Assembly (NCBI GenBank): GCA_902462035.1
Contig: CABQAC010000047.1
Span: forward strand, 1-10,677
Length of the DNA: 10,677 nucleotides
Source: an uncultured Eubacteriales bacterium
GTDB lineage: Bacteria > Bacillota > Clostridia > Oscillospirales > Acutalibacteraceae
Direction of reading: 5' to 3'
A model generated the notes under the pieces. The model ran no database searches, had not been told where the DNA came from, and saw nothing but the letters and a program-made list of their open reading frames with translations. A program made the position numbers and the translations under genes. Positions 1-6,530 of the stretch are shown here, piece by piece (position 1 is the stretch's first letter; each line of letters opens with the position of its first letter).

Positions 1-641
1 TTTGGTATACCGACCATATCTCGGTAGTAGACTCTGCCATCGAAGCGCCGAAAAACTTTCGCCGCTGCCGTGATGTAACACTCAAAAACGTATCCTTTCC
101 AAATGCGGCGGAAACCTTGTGGCACTGTAACGGCGTTACCATAGAGCGTGTAACGGCCAAGGGCGATTACTTCGCCATGAACAGCGAGAATATGGCCATC
201 CGCGGCCTGACGCTTTACGGCAACTACTCCTTTGACGGCGCAAAGAATGTGGAGATCCACGATTCCCGTCTGCTCTCCAAGGACGCGTTTTGGAACAGCG
301 AAAATATTACGGTGTACGATTCCTTCATCTCCGGCGAATATCTCGGCTGGAACGCGAAGAATTTGACCCTGGTGAACTGCACCGTCGAAAGCCTGCAGGG
401 GATGTGTTATATCGACAACCTCGTGATGAAAAATTGTAAGCTCTTAAACACCACCCTTGCTTTCGAGTATTCCACGGTGGACGCTGAAATTGACAGCGCA
501 ATCGACAGCGTGATGAATCCCAGCAGCGGCATCATCCGCGCCGCTTACATCGGCGACCTAATCCTGGAAGCGGAAAAGATCGATCCGGCCAAAACAAGAA
601 TAATCTGTAAGCGGGAAGCACAGAACACGGGATGCGCATAG
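1..641 (+). CDS. DUF3737 family protein, 3' part (5' end outside window)
   Basis: An open frame runs from the window edge (first full codon at 3) to a TAG at 639-641, giving 212 visible residues. The protein is a series of short, regularly spaced turns such as NVEIHDSRLL, DAFWNSENITVYDSFISG and YLGWNAKNLTLVNCTV. This is the repetitive beta-strand pattern of DUF3737 proteins, which are thought to fold like a right-handed beta-helix and have no established biochemical function. Motifs EAPKNFRRC near the visible start and ESLQGMCYI near the middle fit that family as I know it. Internal TTG or ATG codons near 117 are not the true start, because clear family sequence precedes them. The final residues after RIICK (about 10) look like a small C-terminal extension. 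It is co-directional with the downstream lipoprotein gene and was probably part of the same cluster. The family call is fairly secure; the function is unknown. Confidence 0.85.
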   Translation, partial: WYTDHISVVDSAIEAPKNFRRCRDVTLKNVSFPNAAETLWHCNGVTIERVTAKGDYFAMNSENMAIRGLTLYGNYSFDGAKNVEIHDSRLLSKDAFWNSENITVYDSFISGEYLGWNAKNLTLVNCTVESLQGMCYIDNLVMKNCKLLNTTLAFEYSTVDAEIDSAIDSVMNPSSGIIRAAYIGDLILEAEKIDPAKTRIICKREAQNTGCA

Positions 642-651
642 CCCGCGGTTC

Positions 652-684
652 AAAGGGGAATGGCGTTTAGGCGGTTCCCCCTTT
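652..684 (+). terminator. Hairpin after DUF3737 gene, possible weak terminator
   Basis: AAAGGGGAA (652-660) can pair with TTCCCCCTTT (675-684), with one bulged C, around a 14-base loop. It lies 10 bases after the DUF3737 stop codon. There is no long U-tract, only TTTCC, so it may be a weak terminator or a processing or stability hairpin rather than a full stop between the genes. Confidence 0.35.
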
Positions 685-743
685 CCTGCACAAAAGGAGG
701 GGGGATCAAAACGATTCTATTGCATCCGGAAAGGAGCAACAGC

Positions 744-1313
744 ATGAAACGAGCTTTTGGATTTTTATTTGCAGGGATCGTGATGTTTTCTCTGGCAGCC
801 TGCGGGGACTATGAAGGGAATCGATCATCCGCTTCCATAACAGAACCTGCCGGAGCGGAAAGCGGTACGGCTCAGTCTCCAGGAACATCCGAAACGCTTT
901 CAACAGAGACCCAGACGCTATCCTCGGCACATGAAAACAGCGCAAGCACGGAGGAGACGACAGTGAGAAAAATGAAAGTGCAGGCCGGCGGCAGTTCCTT
1001 TACCGCGACGTTGGAAAGCAATCCGGCGGTAGATGCTTTGATAGAGATGATGAAAGACGGACCGGTGGTCATTCAAATGAGCGATTACTCCGGGTTTGAA
1101 AAGGTGGGGCCGCTTGGAGCCAGTCTCCCCGTCAGCAACAGCCGCATCACAGCCCTCGCCGGGGACATCGTTTTATACAACGCGAATCAAATCGTCATGT
1201 TCTATGGCTCCAACACATGGCGTTATACAAGGCTTGGAAGAATCGACGACCTGTCCGGCTGGGAAGACGCGCTCGGCAGTGGAGATGTGAAGATAACCTT
1301 TACGATTGCTTGA
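744..1313 (+). CDS. Lipoprotein with cyclophilin-like domain
   Basis: This is a 189-residue predicted lipoprotein. The start at 744 is chosen because AAGGAG (731-736) sits 7 bases upstream and the protein then begins with a textbook signal: MKR, a hydrophobic stretch, and the lipobox LAAC with Cys20 as the lipidated residue. An in-frame ATG at 660 would bury the signal and has no SD site. Residues 21-75 are a Ser/Thr/Glu-rich linker. Residues 77-188 resemble the small cyclophilin-like fold domain (Cyclophil_like2 type), seen in GPLGASLP, GDIVLYNANQIVMFYG and the acidic Trp-containing end. The protein would be anchored on the outer face of the membrane. These domains are not proven peptidyl-prolyl isomerases, and no catalytic claim is made. 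In clostridial genomes such genes often sit beside flavodoxins, aldo/keto reductases and DUF3737 genes, and the neighbours here fit that pattern. Confidence 0.82.
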   Translation: MKRAFGFLFAGIVMFSLAACGDYEGNRSSASITEPAGAESGTAQSPGTSETLSTETQTLSSAHENSASTEETTVRKMKVQAGGSSFTATLESNPAVDALIEMMKDGPVVIQMSDYSGFEKVGPLGASLPVSNSRITALAGDIVLYNANQIVMFYGSNTWRYTRLGRIDDLSGWEDALGSGDVKITFTIA

Positions 1314-1367
1314 TGGCGGCGCAGCAGACTGCAGTTGCGCGTCTTGATGGAAATGGAGGGAATAAGC

Positions 1368-2546
1368 ATGGCTGATTTTGACTCGCCAATCGATAGGCGG
1401 AATACGAACTCCCTGAAATGGGACGTGAAAGAAAACGAATTGCCTATGTGGGTGGCCGACATGGATTTTGCCGCTGCGCCCTGCGTTCGAAAAGCCGTAG
1501 AAGCACGGGCGGCGCATGGTATATTCGGATATACGGTAATACCCGATGCGTGGTACGAAGCCTATCTGGGCTGGTGGAATACGCGCCACCATTTTGCAAT
1601 GGAACGAGAATGGCTTATTTTCTGTACAGGCGTCGTGCCCGCCGTTTCCAGCATTGTGCGGAAGCTCACAACGCCGGCCGAAAAGGTGTTAATTCAGACG
1701 CCGGTCTACAACATCTTCTTCCACTCCATTGTAAACAACGGCCGCCAGGTGCTGCAAAGCCCGCTGAAATACGATGGGAACGCATACCATATCGACTTTG
1801 CGGACCTGGAACAAAAACTTGCGGATCCGCAGACCACGCTGATGATCCTCTGCAATCCCCATAATCCAATCGGTAAAATTTGGGATCGAAATATATTAGA
1901 ACAAATCGGTGCGCTGGCGGCCAAACATCATGTGACGGTCATCTCTGATGAAATCCATTGCGATCTAACCGCGCCGGGCTGCGAATATGTTCCCTTTGCC
2001 TCGGTTTCAGCAGAATGCAGGAAGAACAGCATTACCTGTATTGCCCCGACGAAAGCCTTTAATCTGGCGGGGCTGCAGACGGCGGCTGTGATGGTCCCGG
2101 ACGGCGTGTTGCGCCACAAGGTCTGGCGGGCCTTAAACACCGATGAAGTAGCCGAACCGAACGCCTTCGCGGTGGACGCCGCCATCGCGGCCTATACAGA
2201 GGGGGCTGGCTGGCTCGATACGCTGCGCGTTTATCTGGAGGAAAACAAAAACGTGGCGCGCGAGTATGTTGCGGCGCATATTCCGCAGATAAAAATTGTG
2301 CCCTCAACGGCCACCTATCTCCTATGGCTGGACTGCACGGCAATGGCTGGCTCTGTTTCGGCAGCCGCAGAATTCATCCGAAAAAAAACCGGGCTCTACC
2401 TTTCGGAGGGCAGACAATTTGGAGGGAATGGCGAACATTTCTTTCGCATGAACATCGCCTGCCCCCGTTCTGTTCTGTCGGACGGGCTGGGCCGCCTGAA
2501 AGAAGGGCTGACAGCTTATGAAGAGCGGGCTGTGGCGCGATGCTGA
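1368..2546 (+). CDS. MalY/PatB family PLP-dependent C-S lyase or aminotransferase
   Basis: This is a 392-residue fold-type I PLP enzyme of the MalY/PatB group. Members cleave cystathionine or cysteine conjugates (beta-C-S lyase), releasing a thiol, pyruvate and ammonia, and some also act as aminotransferases. The start at 1368 has GGAGGG (1355-1360) 7 bases upstream; an in-frame TTG at 1335 and an ATG at 1347 lack comparable sites. Visible signatures are WVADMDF (about 28-34), CNPHNPIG with Asn163, SDEIHCDL with Asp194 for the PLP pyridine nitrogen, and APTKAFNLAG with the Schiff-base Lys229. RMNIACPR near the C-terminus carries Arg360, which binds the substrate carboxylate. Length matches the family (about 390), so the gene looks intact. 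It would act in the cytosol. Its last codons overlap the next gene by 7 bases, which implies a shared transcript. The exact substrate cannot be read from sequence. Confidence 0.93.
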   Translation: MADFDSPIDRRNTNSLKWDVKENELPMWVADMDFAAAPCVRKAVEARAAHGIFGYTVIPDAWYEAYLGWWNTRHHFAMEREWLIFCTGVVPAVSSIVRKLTTPAEKVLIQTPVYNIFFHSIVNNGRQVLQSPLKYDGNAYHIDFADLEQKLADPQTTLMILCNPHNPIGKIWDRNILEQIGALAAKHHVTVISDEIHCDLTAPGCEYVPFASVSAECRKNSITCIAPTKAFNLAGLQTAAVMVPDGVLRHKVWRALNTDEVAEPNAFAVDAAIAAYTEGAGWLDTLRVYLEENKNVAREYVAAHIPQIKIVPSTATYLLWLDCTAMAGSVSAAAEFIRKKTGLYLSEGRQFGGNGEHFFRMNIACPRSVLSDGLGRLKEGLTAYEERAVARC

Positions 2547-2839
2547 AAACGGTATATGTTCCGAATGGCGCACTGAAAGCTGGAGCACGTAGGCAATCTG
2601 ACGGTATTTGCGTCTACTGCAACCACTGCCAGCCCTGCCCAAAGGGCTTGAATGTTGGATTGATTAACAAATATTATGACTTGGCGCTTGCCGGCGACGA
2701 GATGGCGGCAGAGCATTATAACAAGCTGCCCCTTCATGCCGGGGATTGTATGCAATGCGGTCATTGCGAAGCCCGCTGCCCCTTCCATGTAAAGCAGGAA
2801 ACCCGGATGAAAGAGATCGCGCAATTTTTGGGAATATAA
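2540..2839 (+). CDS. Small 2x[4Fe-4S] protein resembling the C-terminal tail of aldo/keto reductases
   Basis: This is a 99-residue protein whose ATG lies inside the 3' end of the MalY gene (ATGCTGA, 7-base overlap). No good SD site is seen, so translation is probably coupled. It has two cysteine clusters. The first is Cys24-x2-Cys27-x2-Cys30-x2-Cys33-Pro (CVYCNHCQPCPKG). The second is Cys70-x2-Cys73-x2-Cys76-x3-Cys80-Pro (CMQCGHCEARCPF). Between them lies a helical stretch, NKYYDLALAGDEMAAEHY. This arrangement, including the unusual x2 spacing before the last cysteine of the first cluster, matches the Fe-S tail found after the TIM barrel in clostridial ferredoxin-type aldo/keto reductases. 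No barrel domain is encoded: the preceding sequence is the MalY gene in another frame. It may therefore be a free-standing electron carrier or partner subunit, or the surviving end of a truncated reductase. All eight cysteines are intact, which favours function. Confidence 0.8.
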   Translation: MLKTVYVPNGALKAGARRQSDGICVYCNHCQPCPKGLNVGLINKYYDLALAGDEMAAEHYNKLPLHAGDCMQCGHCEARCPFHVKQETRMKEIAQFLGI

Positions 2840-2862
2840 ACAATTATGAGGAGGTAACAAAT

Positions 2863-4038
2863 ATGTTGGGAAATTTTATCTATTCAAACCCCACCAAACT
2901 CTATTTTGGCGAGGATGCTCTGGCCGGTTTAAACGATGAACTGCCTAAATACGGCAAGAACGTACAGCTTGTCTACGGCGGCGGTTCCATCAAGAAAAAC
3001 GGTGTCTACGACAAGGTGCTGGAAATTTTAAAAGCAAACGGCAAAACCGTGTTCGAGGACGCAGGCGTGATGCCCAACCCCACCGTACAAAAGCTCGAAG
3101 AAGGCTGTAAAATCGCCAAGGAAAACGCTGTGGACCTCATCCTCGCCGTAGGCGGCGGCTCCTGCTGCGATTATGCCAAGGCGGTTTCCGTCTCGGCTTA
3201 CTGCCAAGGGGACCCATGGGAAAAATACTACATCCGGTTTGAAGATGTGGCTCCCGAAACGAAAATCATCCCTGTGGGCTGCGTGCTGACGATGGTGGGA
3301 ACGGGCAGCGAAATGAACGGCGGCGCGGTGATCACCAACCATGAGCAGAAGCTGAAAATCGGCCATGTGTTTGGCGAAGCGGTATTTCCCAAATTCTCCA
3401 TTCTCAATCCGACCTTCACCTACAGCCTGCCCAAATATCAGATGGTTGCCGGTATCTACGACATTTTCAGCCACATCTGCGAACAGTATTTTTCCGGCGA
3501 GGACGACAACACCAGCGACTATATCAGCGAGGGGCTGATGCGTTCGGTGGTTCATGCTTCCCGGATCGCCATAAAGGACCCCACCGATTACGAAGCGCGC
3601 AGCAACCTGATGTGGACGGCGACTTGGGCGCTGAATACGCTGGTCGCCAAAGGCAAAACCACCGACTGGATGGTCCATATGCTCGGCCAGGCGTTAGGCG
3701 CTTACACCGACGCCACCCACGGCATGACGCTGTCTGCGGTGTCCATGGCGTATTACCGCCATATTCTCCCCTATGGCCTTGCTAAATTCGCACGGTTTGC
3801 GGCCACCGTATGGGGTGTGAACGGCACAGGCAAAACGCCGGAGCATATGGCCGCCGAGGGGCTTGCCTGTATGGAAAGCTGGATGCGGGAACTTGGTCTT
3901 GCGATGAATATCACCGACCTGGGCGTCACCGAAGATATGCTTGAAGGCCTTGCCCAGAGTACCCTCCTGATGGAGGGCGGCTATAAAGTACTGACCCACG
4001 ATGAAATTGTAAACGTATTCAAAACAAGTATGCGGTAA
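2863..4038 (+). CDS. Iron-containing alcohol dehydrogenase (YqhD/butanol dehydrogenase type)
   Basis: This is a 391-residue group III alcohol dehydrogenase, expected to reduce aldehydes to alcohols with NAD(P)H in the cytosol. The start at 2863 follows the strong SD GAGGAGG (2848-2854); the open frame extends further upstream but there overlaps the Fe-S gene. The N-terminal Rossmann-like part carries YGGGSIKKNGVYD (about 38-50), typical of the YqhD/BdhA branch, and AVGGGSCCDYAKA (about 95-107), the nucleotide-binding glycine motif. Metal ligands are visible as Asp200 and His204 in YDIFSHICEQ, His272 in VHMLGQALG, and His286 in DATHGMT. This spacing agrees with the known Asp/His/His/His site of YqhD. 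The length is normal for the family and no disruption is seen. It begins 23 bases after the Fe-S gene, so the two are probably cotranscribed. Substrate range and NADH or NADPH preference are not determined by what is visible. Confidence 0.95.
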   Translation: MLGNFIYSNPTKLYFGEDALAGLNDELPKYGKNVQLVYGGGSIKKNGVYDKVLEILKANGKTVFEDAGVMPNPTVQKLEEGCKIAKENAVDLILAVGGGSCCDYAKAVSVSAYCQGDPWEKYYIRFEDVAPETKIIPVGCVLTMVGTGSEMNGGAVITNHEQKLKIGHVFGEAVFPKFSILNPTFTYSLPKYQMVAGIYDIFSHICEQYFSGEDDNTSDYISEGLMRSVVHASRIAIKDPTDYEARSNLMWTATWALNTLVAKGKTTDWMVHMLGQALGAYTDATHGMTLSAVSMAYYRHILPYGLAKFARFAATVWGVNGTGKTPEHMAAEGLACMESWMRELGLAMNITDLGVTEDMLEGLAQSTLLMEGGYKVLTHDEIVNVFKTSMR

Positions 4039-4170
4039 ATGGAAAGCGGAAGTAAAAACCTGAAAAAAGCGGCTCGCGGTATTTTCGCGCTGCCGTTGTT
4101 GACAGGCATTCTCGCCGGTTGCGGTAACGCGGTGCGCAATCCTAGCCCGGCGGGGGTGGTCCGCGCTTGA
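4039..4170 (+). pseudogene. Short lipoprotein-signal-like frame, possible remnant
   Basis: An ATG directly abuts the dehydrogenase stop (TAA|ATG) and opens a 43-codon frame ending in TGA at 4168-4170. The peptide has a lysine/arginine-containing start (SKNLKKAARG), a hydrophobic core (IFALPLLTG) and a perfect lipobox ILAGC with Cys28, followed by GNAVRNPSPA and an early stop. This looks like a complete lipoprotein signal peptide and the start of a linker, with no mature domain. After the stop, another frame continues for about 20 codons (to TGA at 4227-4229), without recognisable family similarity. No SD site precedes the ATG, so expression would rely on coupling to the dehydrogenase. It could be the truncated remnant of a lipoprotein such as the flavodoxin-type ones often found in such clusters, a real small lipopeptide, or chance. 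The lipobox argues against pure chance, but confidence is low. Confidence 0.35.
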
Positions 4171-4248
4171 ACAAGGCGGTGCTTTATGGCGGAAGCGCCC
4201 AAATGTGTCGCGAAAATCCCTCTGTCTGAAAAAACATTCGCTAGCAAA

Positions 4249-4277
4249 CAAAAGGCCGCTTTCCACGCGGCCTTTTG
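4249..4277. terminator. Bidirectional intrinsic terminator between dehydrogenase cluster and tpx
   Basis: CAAAAGGCCGC (4249-4259) and GCGGCCTTTTG (4267-4277) form a perfect 11-bp stem around a 7-base loop (TTTCCAC). The A-run on one side and T-run on the other let it work in both directions. It lies between the + strand cluster and the converging tpx gene, whose stop codon is at 4325. Confidence 0.8.
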
Positions 4278-4324
4278 CATTCATTTTAAATACGCTTTTT
4301 CCCTTTTACGGCTTCTTATGGGGG

Positions 4325-4822
4325 TTACCGGATCAGTTCGGTCAGCCGCGCATAAATGCGGTCGTAGTCCGGATGGTCTCCAATCTCCTGCAGATATTCG
4401 GCGTACACCACAACACCGTTGGGGTCCACCACAAAAACAGCCCGAGTCAAGAGTCCCAGTTCCCCAATCAGCGTGCCGGTGGCACGGCCGAAGGAACGGT
4501 CCCGGTAATCGGACAGGGTGGTAACCGCGTACACCCCTTTTGCGCCGCACCACCGCGTCTGGGCAAAAGGCAGATCCATGCTGACGGCATAGATGGAGAC
4601 ATTGGGCAATTCGGACGCCTTTTTATTGAAGCTGCGAACCTCCATGTCGCACACCCCTGTGTCCAACGACGGCACTGCCAAAAAAACCCGGATGCCGCAA
4701 AAAGCCTTGCTGTCCACCGGGGTCAAATCGTTTTTCATTACCGTAAACCGGGGAAAACGGTCGCCTTCCCGCACTTGATTTCCCTTTAGCGTAACGGGCT
4801 TTCCCTGCAACGTAACCTCCAT
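4325..4822 (-). CDS. tpx: Thiol peroxidase, atypical 2-Cys peroxiredoxin
   Basis: This 165-residue peroxiredoxin of the Tpx subfamily reduces hydrogen peroxide and alkyl hydroperoxides in the cytosol, usually with thioredoxin as reductant. The start is placed at 4822, because AAAGGAG (complement of 4830-4836) lies 7 bases upstream; an in-frame ATG at 4840 overlaps that SD. Family hallmarks are VPSLDTGVCD with peroxidatic Cys58 (Tpx usually has SLDTPVC; here Gly replaces Pro), and MDLPFAQTRWCG with resolving Cys92. LTRAVFVVDPNGVVVY follows near the C-terminus, matching the Tpx end. The 34-residue spacing between the two cysteines fits the intramolecular disulfide of this class. A third cysteine (Cys42, in KAFCGI) has no expected role. 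The length is normal. The gene is monocistronic, diverges from the MATE gene and converges on the dehydrogenase cluster. Confidence 0.95.
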   Translation of the reverse strand: MEVTLQGKPVTLKGNQVREGDRFPRFTVMKNDLTPVDSKAFCGIRVFLAVPSLDTGVCDMEVRSFNKKASELPNVSIYAVSMDLPFAQTRWCGAKGVYAVTTLSDYRDRSFGRATGTLIGELGLLTRAVFVVDPNGVVVYAEYLQEIGDHPDYDRIYARLTELIR

Positions 4823-4878
4823 TTTATTGCTCCTTTCCATTTTTCGTATTCCTTGTTAGTATGCGCGATGCGTGCCGC

Positions 4879-4906
4879 CCTATAACACACTGTGCATCTT
4901 TTACAA
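4879..4906 (-). promoter_or_regulatory. Possible weak promoter for tpx
   Basis: Read on the minus strand, TTGTAA (4906-4901) and TATAGG (4884-4879) are separated by 16 bases, upstream of the tpx start at 4822. Each hexamer matches the sigma-A consensus at only 4 of 6 positions, so this is a candidate only. Confidence 0.3.
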
Positions 4907-4937
4907 AACCGCGCCGCTAAAACAGGCGGGATGGCAA

Positions 4938-4966
4938 TTGCAGCATTTTTTTATTTATGGTATGAT
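4938..4966 (+). promoter_or_regulatory. Sigma-A type promoter of the MATE gene
   Basis: TTGCAG (4938-4943) and TATGAT (4961-4966) are separated by exactly 17 bases, most of which are A/T-rich. Transcription would begin near 4973 and give a leader of about 78 bases before the MATE start at 5051. This is the best promoter match in the intergenic region. Confidence 0.65.
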
Positions 4967-4977
4967 AATTGTTATCG
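4963..4977 (+). promoter_or_regulatory. Fur/PerR-like 7-1-7 operator overlapping the -10 box
   Basis: TGATAATTGTTATCG is an imperfect 7-1-7 inverted repeat. It matches the Bacillus Fur consensus TGATAATNATTATCA at every defined position except two in the right half. It overlaps the -10 box and the expected transcription start of the MATE promoter, which is where a repressor would block polymerase. Whether Fur, PerR or another family member binds, or none, cannot be told from sequence; a short A/T-rich repeat could also arise by chance. Confidence 0.45.
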
Positions 4978-5050
4978 TGAAAAAGGAAGCGAAAAAGCGC
5001 GATAGGATTTTTTACGGCTGTTGTTCTTGTTTCGCAGAAGGAGCGTTTGC

Positions 5051-6487
5051 ATGTTTCAAAAATTATCGCAGCGGTTTGGGGCACAGGACATGACGTCCGG
5101 CAGCCCCGTTTCCGTTCTGGTCCAATTCTCCATCCCCCTGCTGATCGGCAACCTGGCCCAGCAATTGTACAATACGGTGGACTCTATCGTGGTGGGCAAA
5201 TATGTGGGCGACAACGCGCTGGCCGCCGTGGGCGCCAGCGGCCCGATCTTAAACCTTCTGCTGGTTCTGTTCATGGGCATCTCCACCGGCGCTAGCATCA
5301 TGGTCGCGCAGTATTTTGGCGCGCGCCAACGGGAGCCGCTGACAAAAACCGTGGGAAGCGCCATTACGCTGACCTTACTTTCCTCGATCTTTATTATGGT
5401 CGTAGGGACTTTGTTGGTCAGGCCGCTGCTGACGCTGTTGGATACGCCGCCGGACATTTACGAGGACACCTGCGCTTACTTAACCATCTTCTTTTTGGGA
5501 ATCATCGGCTGCGCCTATTACAATATAATTTCCGGCATTCTTCGCGGCTTAGGCGATTCTTTCACCCCGCTGCTCTTTTTGATCGTGGCCTGCGGGCTGA
5601 ATATCGTACTGGATTTAGTCTTTGTCGCCAATTTTGGTTTGGGTGTGGCCGGTGTTGCTTGGGCGACGATCATCGCCCAAGCGATTTCCGCGGTCTTATG
5701 CTTCATCCGGCTGTTCCGGATGCACGATACCCTGACAATCACCCCCCATATGCTTAAGCTGGATAAAAAGCTGGTCCTCCAGCTGACCAAGCTGGGGCTG
5801 CCCTCCGGCTTAACCCAGGCGGTTTTCTCCATGGCCGCCATCGTGGTCCAGTCGCTGACCAACAGCTTCGGCACCGCGGTCATCGCCTGTTCCACCGTGG
5901 TGATGCGTGTGGACGGCTTTGCCATGATGCCCAACTTTACCTTCGGCACCGCCATGACCACTTACGCCGGGCAGAACATCGGCGCGGGAAAGCTGGACCG
6001 GGTGGAACAGGGTACCAAAGACGGCATGCGGATCGGGGTACTGGCATCGGTCGTGCTGACCGTATGTATCCTGATCTTCGGCGGTCCGCTGATGTCGGCG
6101 TTTACCAACACACAGGAAGTTATCAACCTGGGCGTTCATATGATGCGTATCCTAGCGGTGGGCTATATCGCCATGGCGATCACCCAGATTTTATCGGGTG
6201 TGATGCGCGGCGCGGGCGACACCATGACCCCTATGTGGATTTCTTTGGTTACTACCGTAATCATTCGGGTACCGATCGCGTACGGCATCGCGTTCTTGAC
6301 CCGCAGCGAAGCGCTTCCCAAAGGCTCGCCGGACAGCTTATTCATCTCGCTTCTTGTTTCCTGGACCATGGGCGCGCTGCTGACCATTTTCTTTTTCCGC
6401 CGGGGCAAGTGGCGCCACAAAGCGATTACTGCCATGGGCAAGCAAACATCGCAAGAGGAAGAATCCGCTGCACTGGAATGTTCGTAA
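5051..6487 (+). CDS. MATE family multidrug/cation efflux transporter
   Basis: This 478-residue membrane protein of the multidrug and toxic compound extrusion family exports organic cations or other small molecules, driven by Na+ or H+ gradients. The start at 5051 has AAGGAG (5038-5043) 7 bases upstream. About 12 hydrophobic segments are visible, in two homologous halves. The halves are marked by the repeated motifs GILRGLGDSFTPLLF (about 162-176) and GVMRGAGDTMTPMWI (about 383-397), and by AQYFGARQ (about 86-93) and GQNIGAGK (about 307-314). YNTVDSIVVGKYVGDNALAAVG near residue 40-61 is the usual N-terminal signature of clostridial MATE proteins. The C-terminal tail after TM12 is hydrophilic and acidic (QEEESAALE). 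The length is normal and no disruption is seen. A promoter with a Fur/PerR-like site lies upstream and a terminator immediately downstream. The substrate is unknown. Confidence 0.95.
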   Translation: MFQKLSQRFGAQDMTSGSPVSVLVQFSIPLLIGNLAQQLYNTVDSIVVGKYVGDNALAAVGASGPILNLLLVLFMGISTGASIMVAQYFGARQREPLTKTVGSAITLTLLSSIFIMVVGTLLVRPLLTLLDTPPDIYEDTCAYLTIFFLGIIGCAYYNIISGILRGLGDSFTPLLFLIVACGLNIVLDLVFVANFGLGVAGVAWATIIAQAISAVLCFIRLFRMHDTLTITPHMLKLDKKLVLQLTKLGLPSGLTQAVFSMAAIVVQSLTNSFGTAVIACSTVVMRVDGFAMMPNFTFGTAMTTYAGQNIGAGKLDRVEQGTKDGMRIGVLASVVLTVCILIFGGPLMSAFTNTQEVINLGVHMMRILAVGYIAMAITQILSGVMRGAGDTMTPMWISLVTTVIIRVPIAYGIAFLTRSEALPKGSPDSLFISLLVSWTMGALLTIFFFRRGKWRHKAITAMGKQTSQEEESAALECS

Positions 6488-6494
6488 CAAAAAA

Positions 6495-6530
6495 CGGCGC
6501 CGGTCCATTTGGGCCCGCGCCGGATTTTTT
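6495..6530 (+). terminator. Intrinsic terminator after MATE gene
   Basis: CGGCGCCGGTCC (6495-6506) pairs with GGGCCCGCGCCG (6511-6522) around the loop ATTT, with one C-C mismatch and one G-U pair. GATTTTTT follows (6523-6530). The next base begins the SD of the following gene. Confidence 0.75.

Noticed and set aside
1319..1340. Imperfect inverted repeat around CTGCAG before the MalY-type gene
   Set aside because: Only GCGCA/TGCGC arms pair well and the interior has mismatches, so it is not a convincing terminator or operator.
3028..3678. Long minus-strand open frame of 216 codons opposite the dehydrogenase gene
   Set aside because: It lies wholly inside the well-supported dehydrogenase gene, has no SD site and shows no recognisable family motif; it is a by-product of codon bias on the coding strand.
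4205..4789. Plus-strand open frame of 194 codons over the tpx gene
   Set aside because: It runs antisense to tpx and begins at the terminator hairpin; its protein has no recognisable motif, whereas tpx has both family cysteines.
4872..5093. Small plus-strand open frame of 73 codons between tpx and the MATE gene
   Set aside because: It begins upstream of the mapped-by-sequence promoter, overlaps the MATE start in another frame, has no SD site, and has no recognised similarity.
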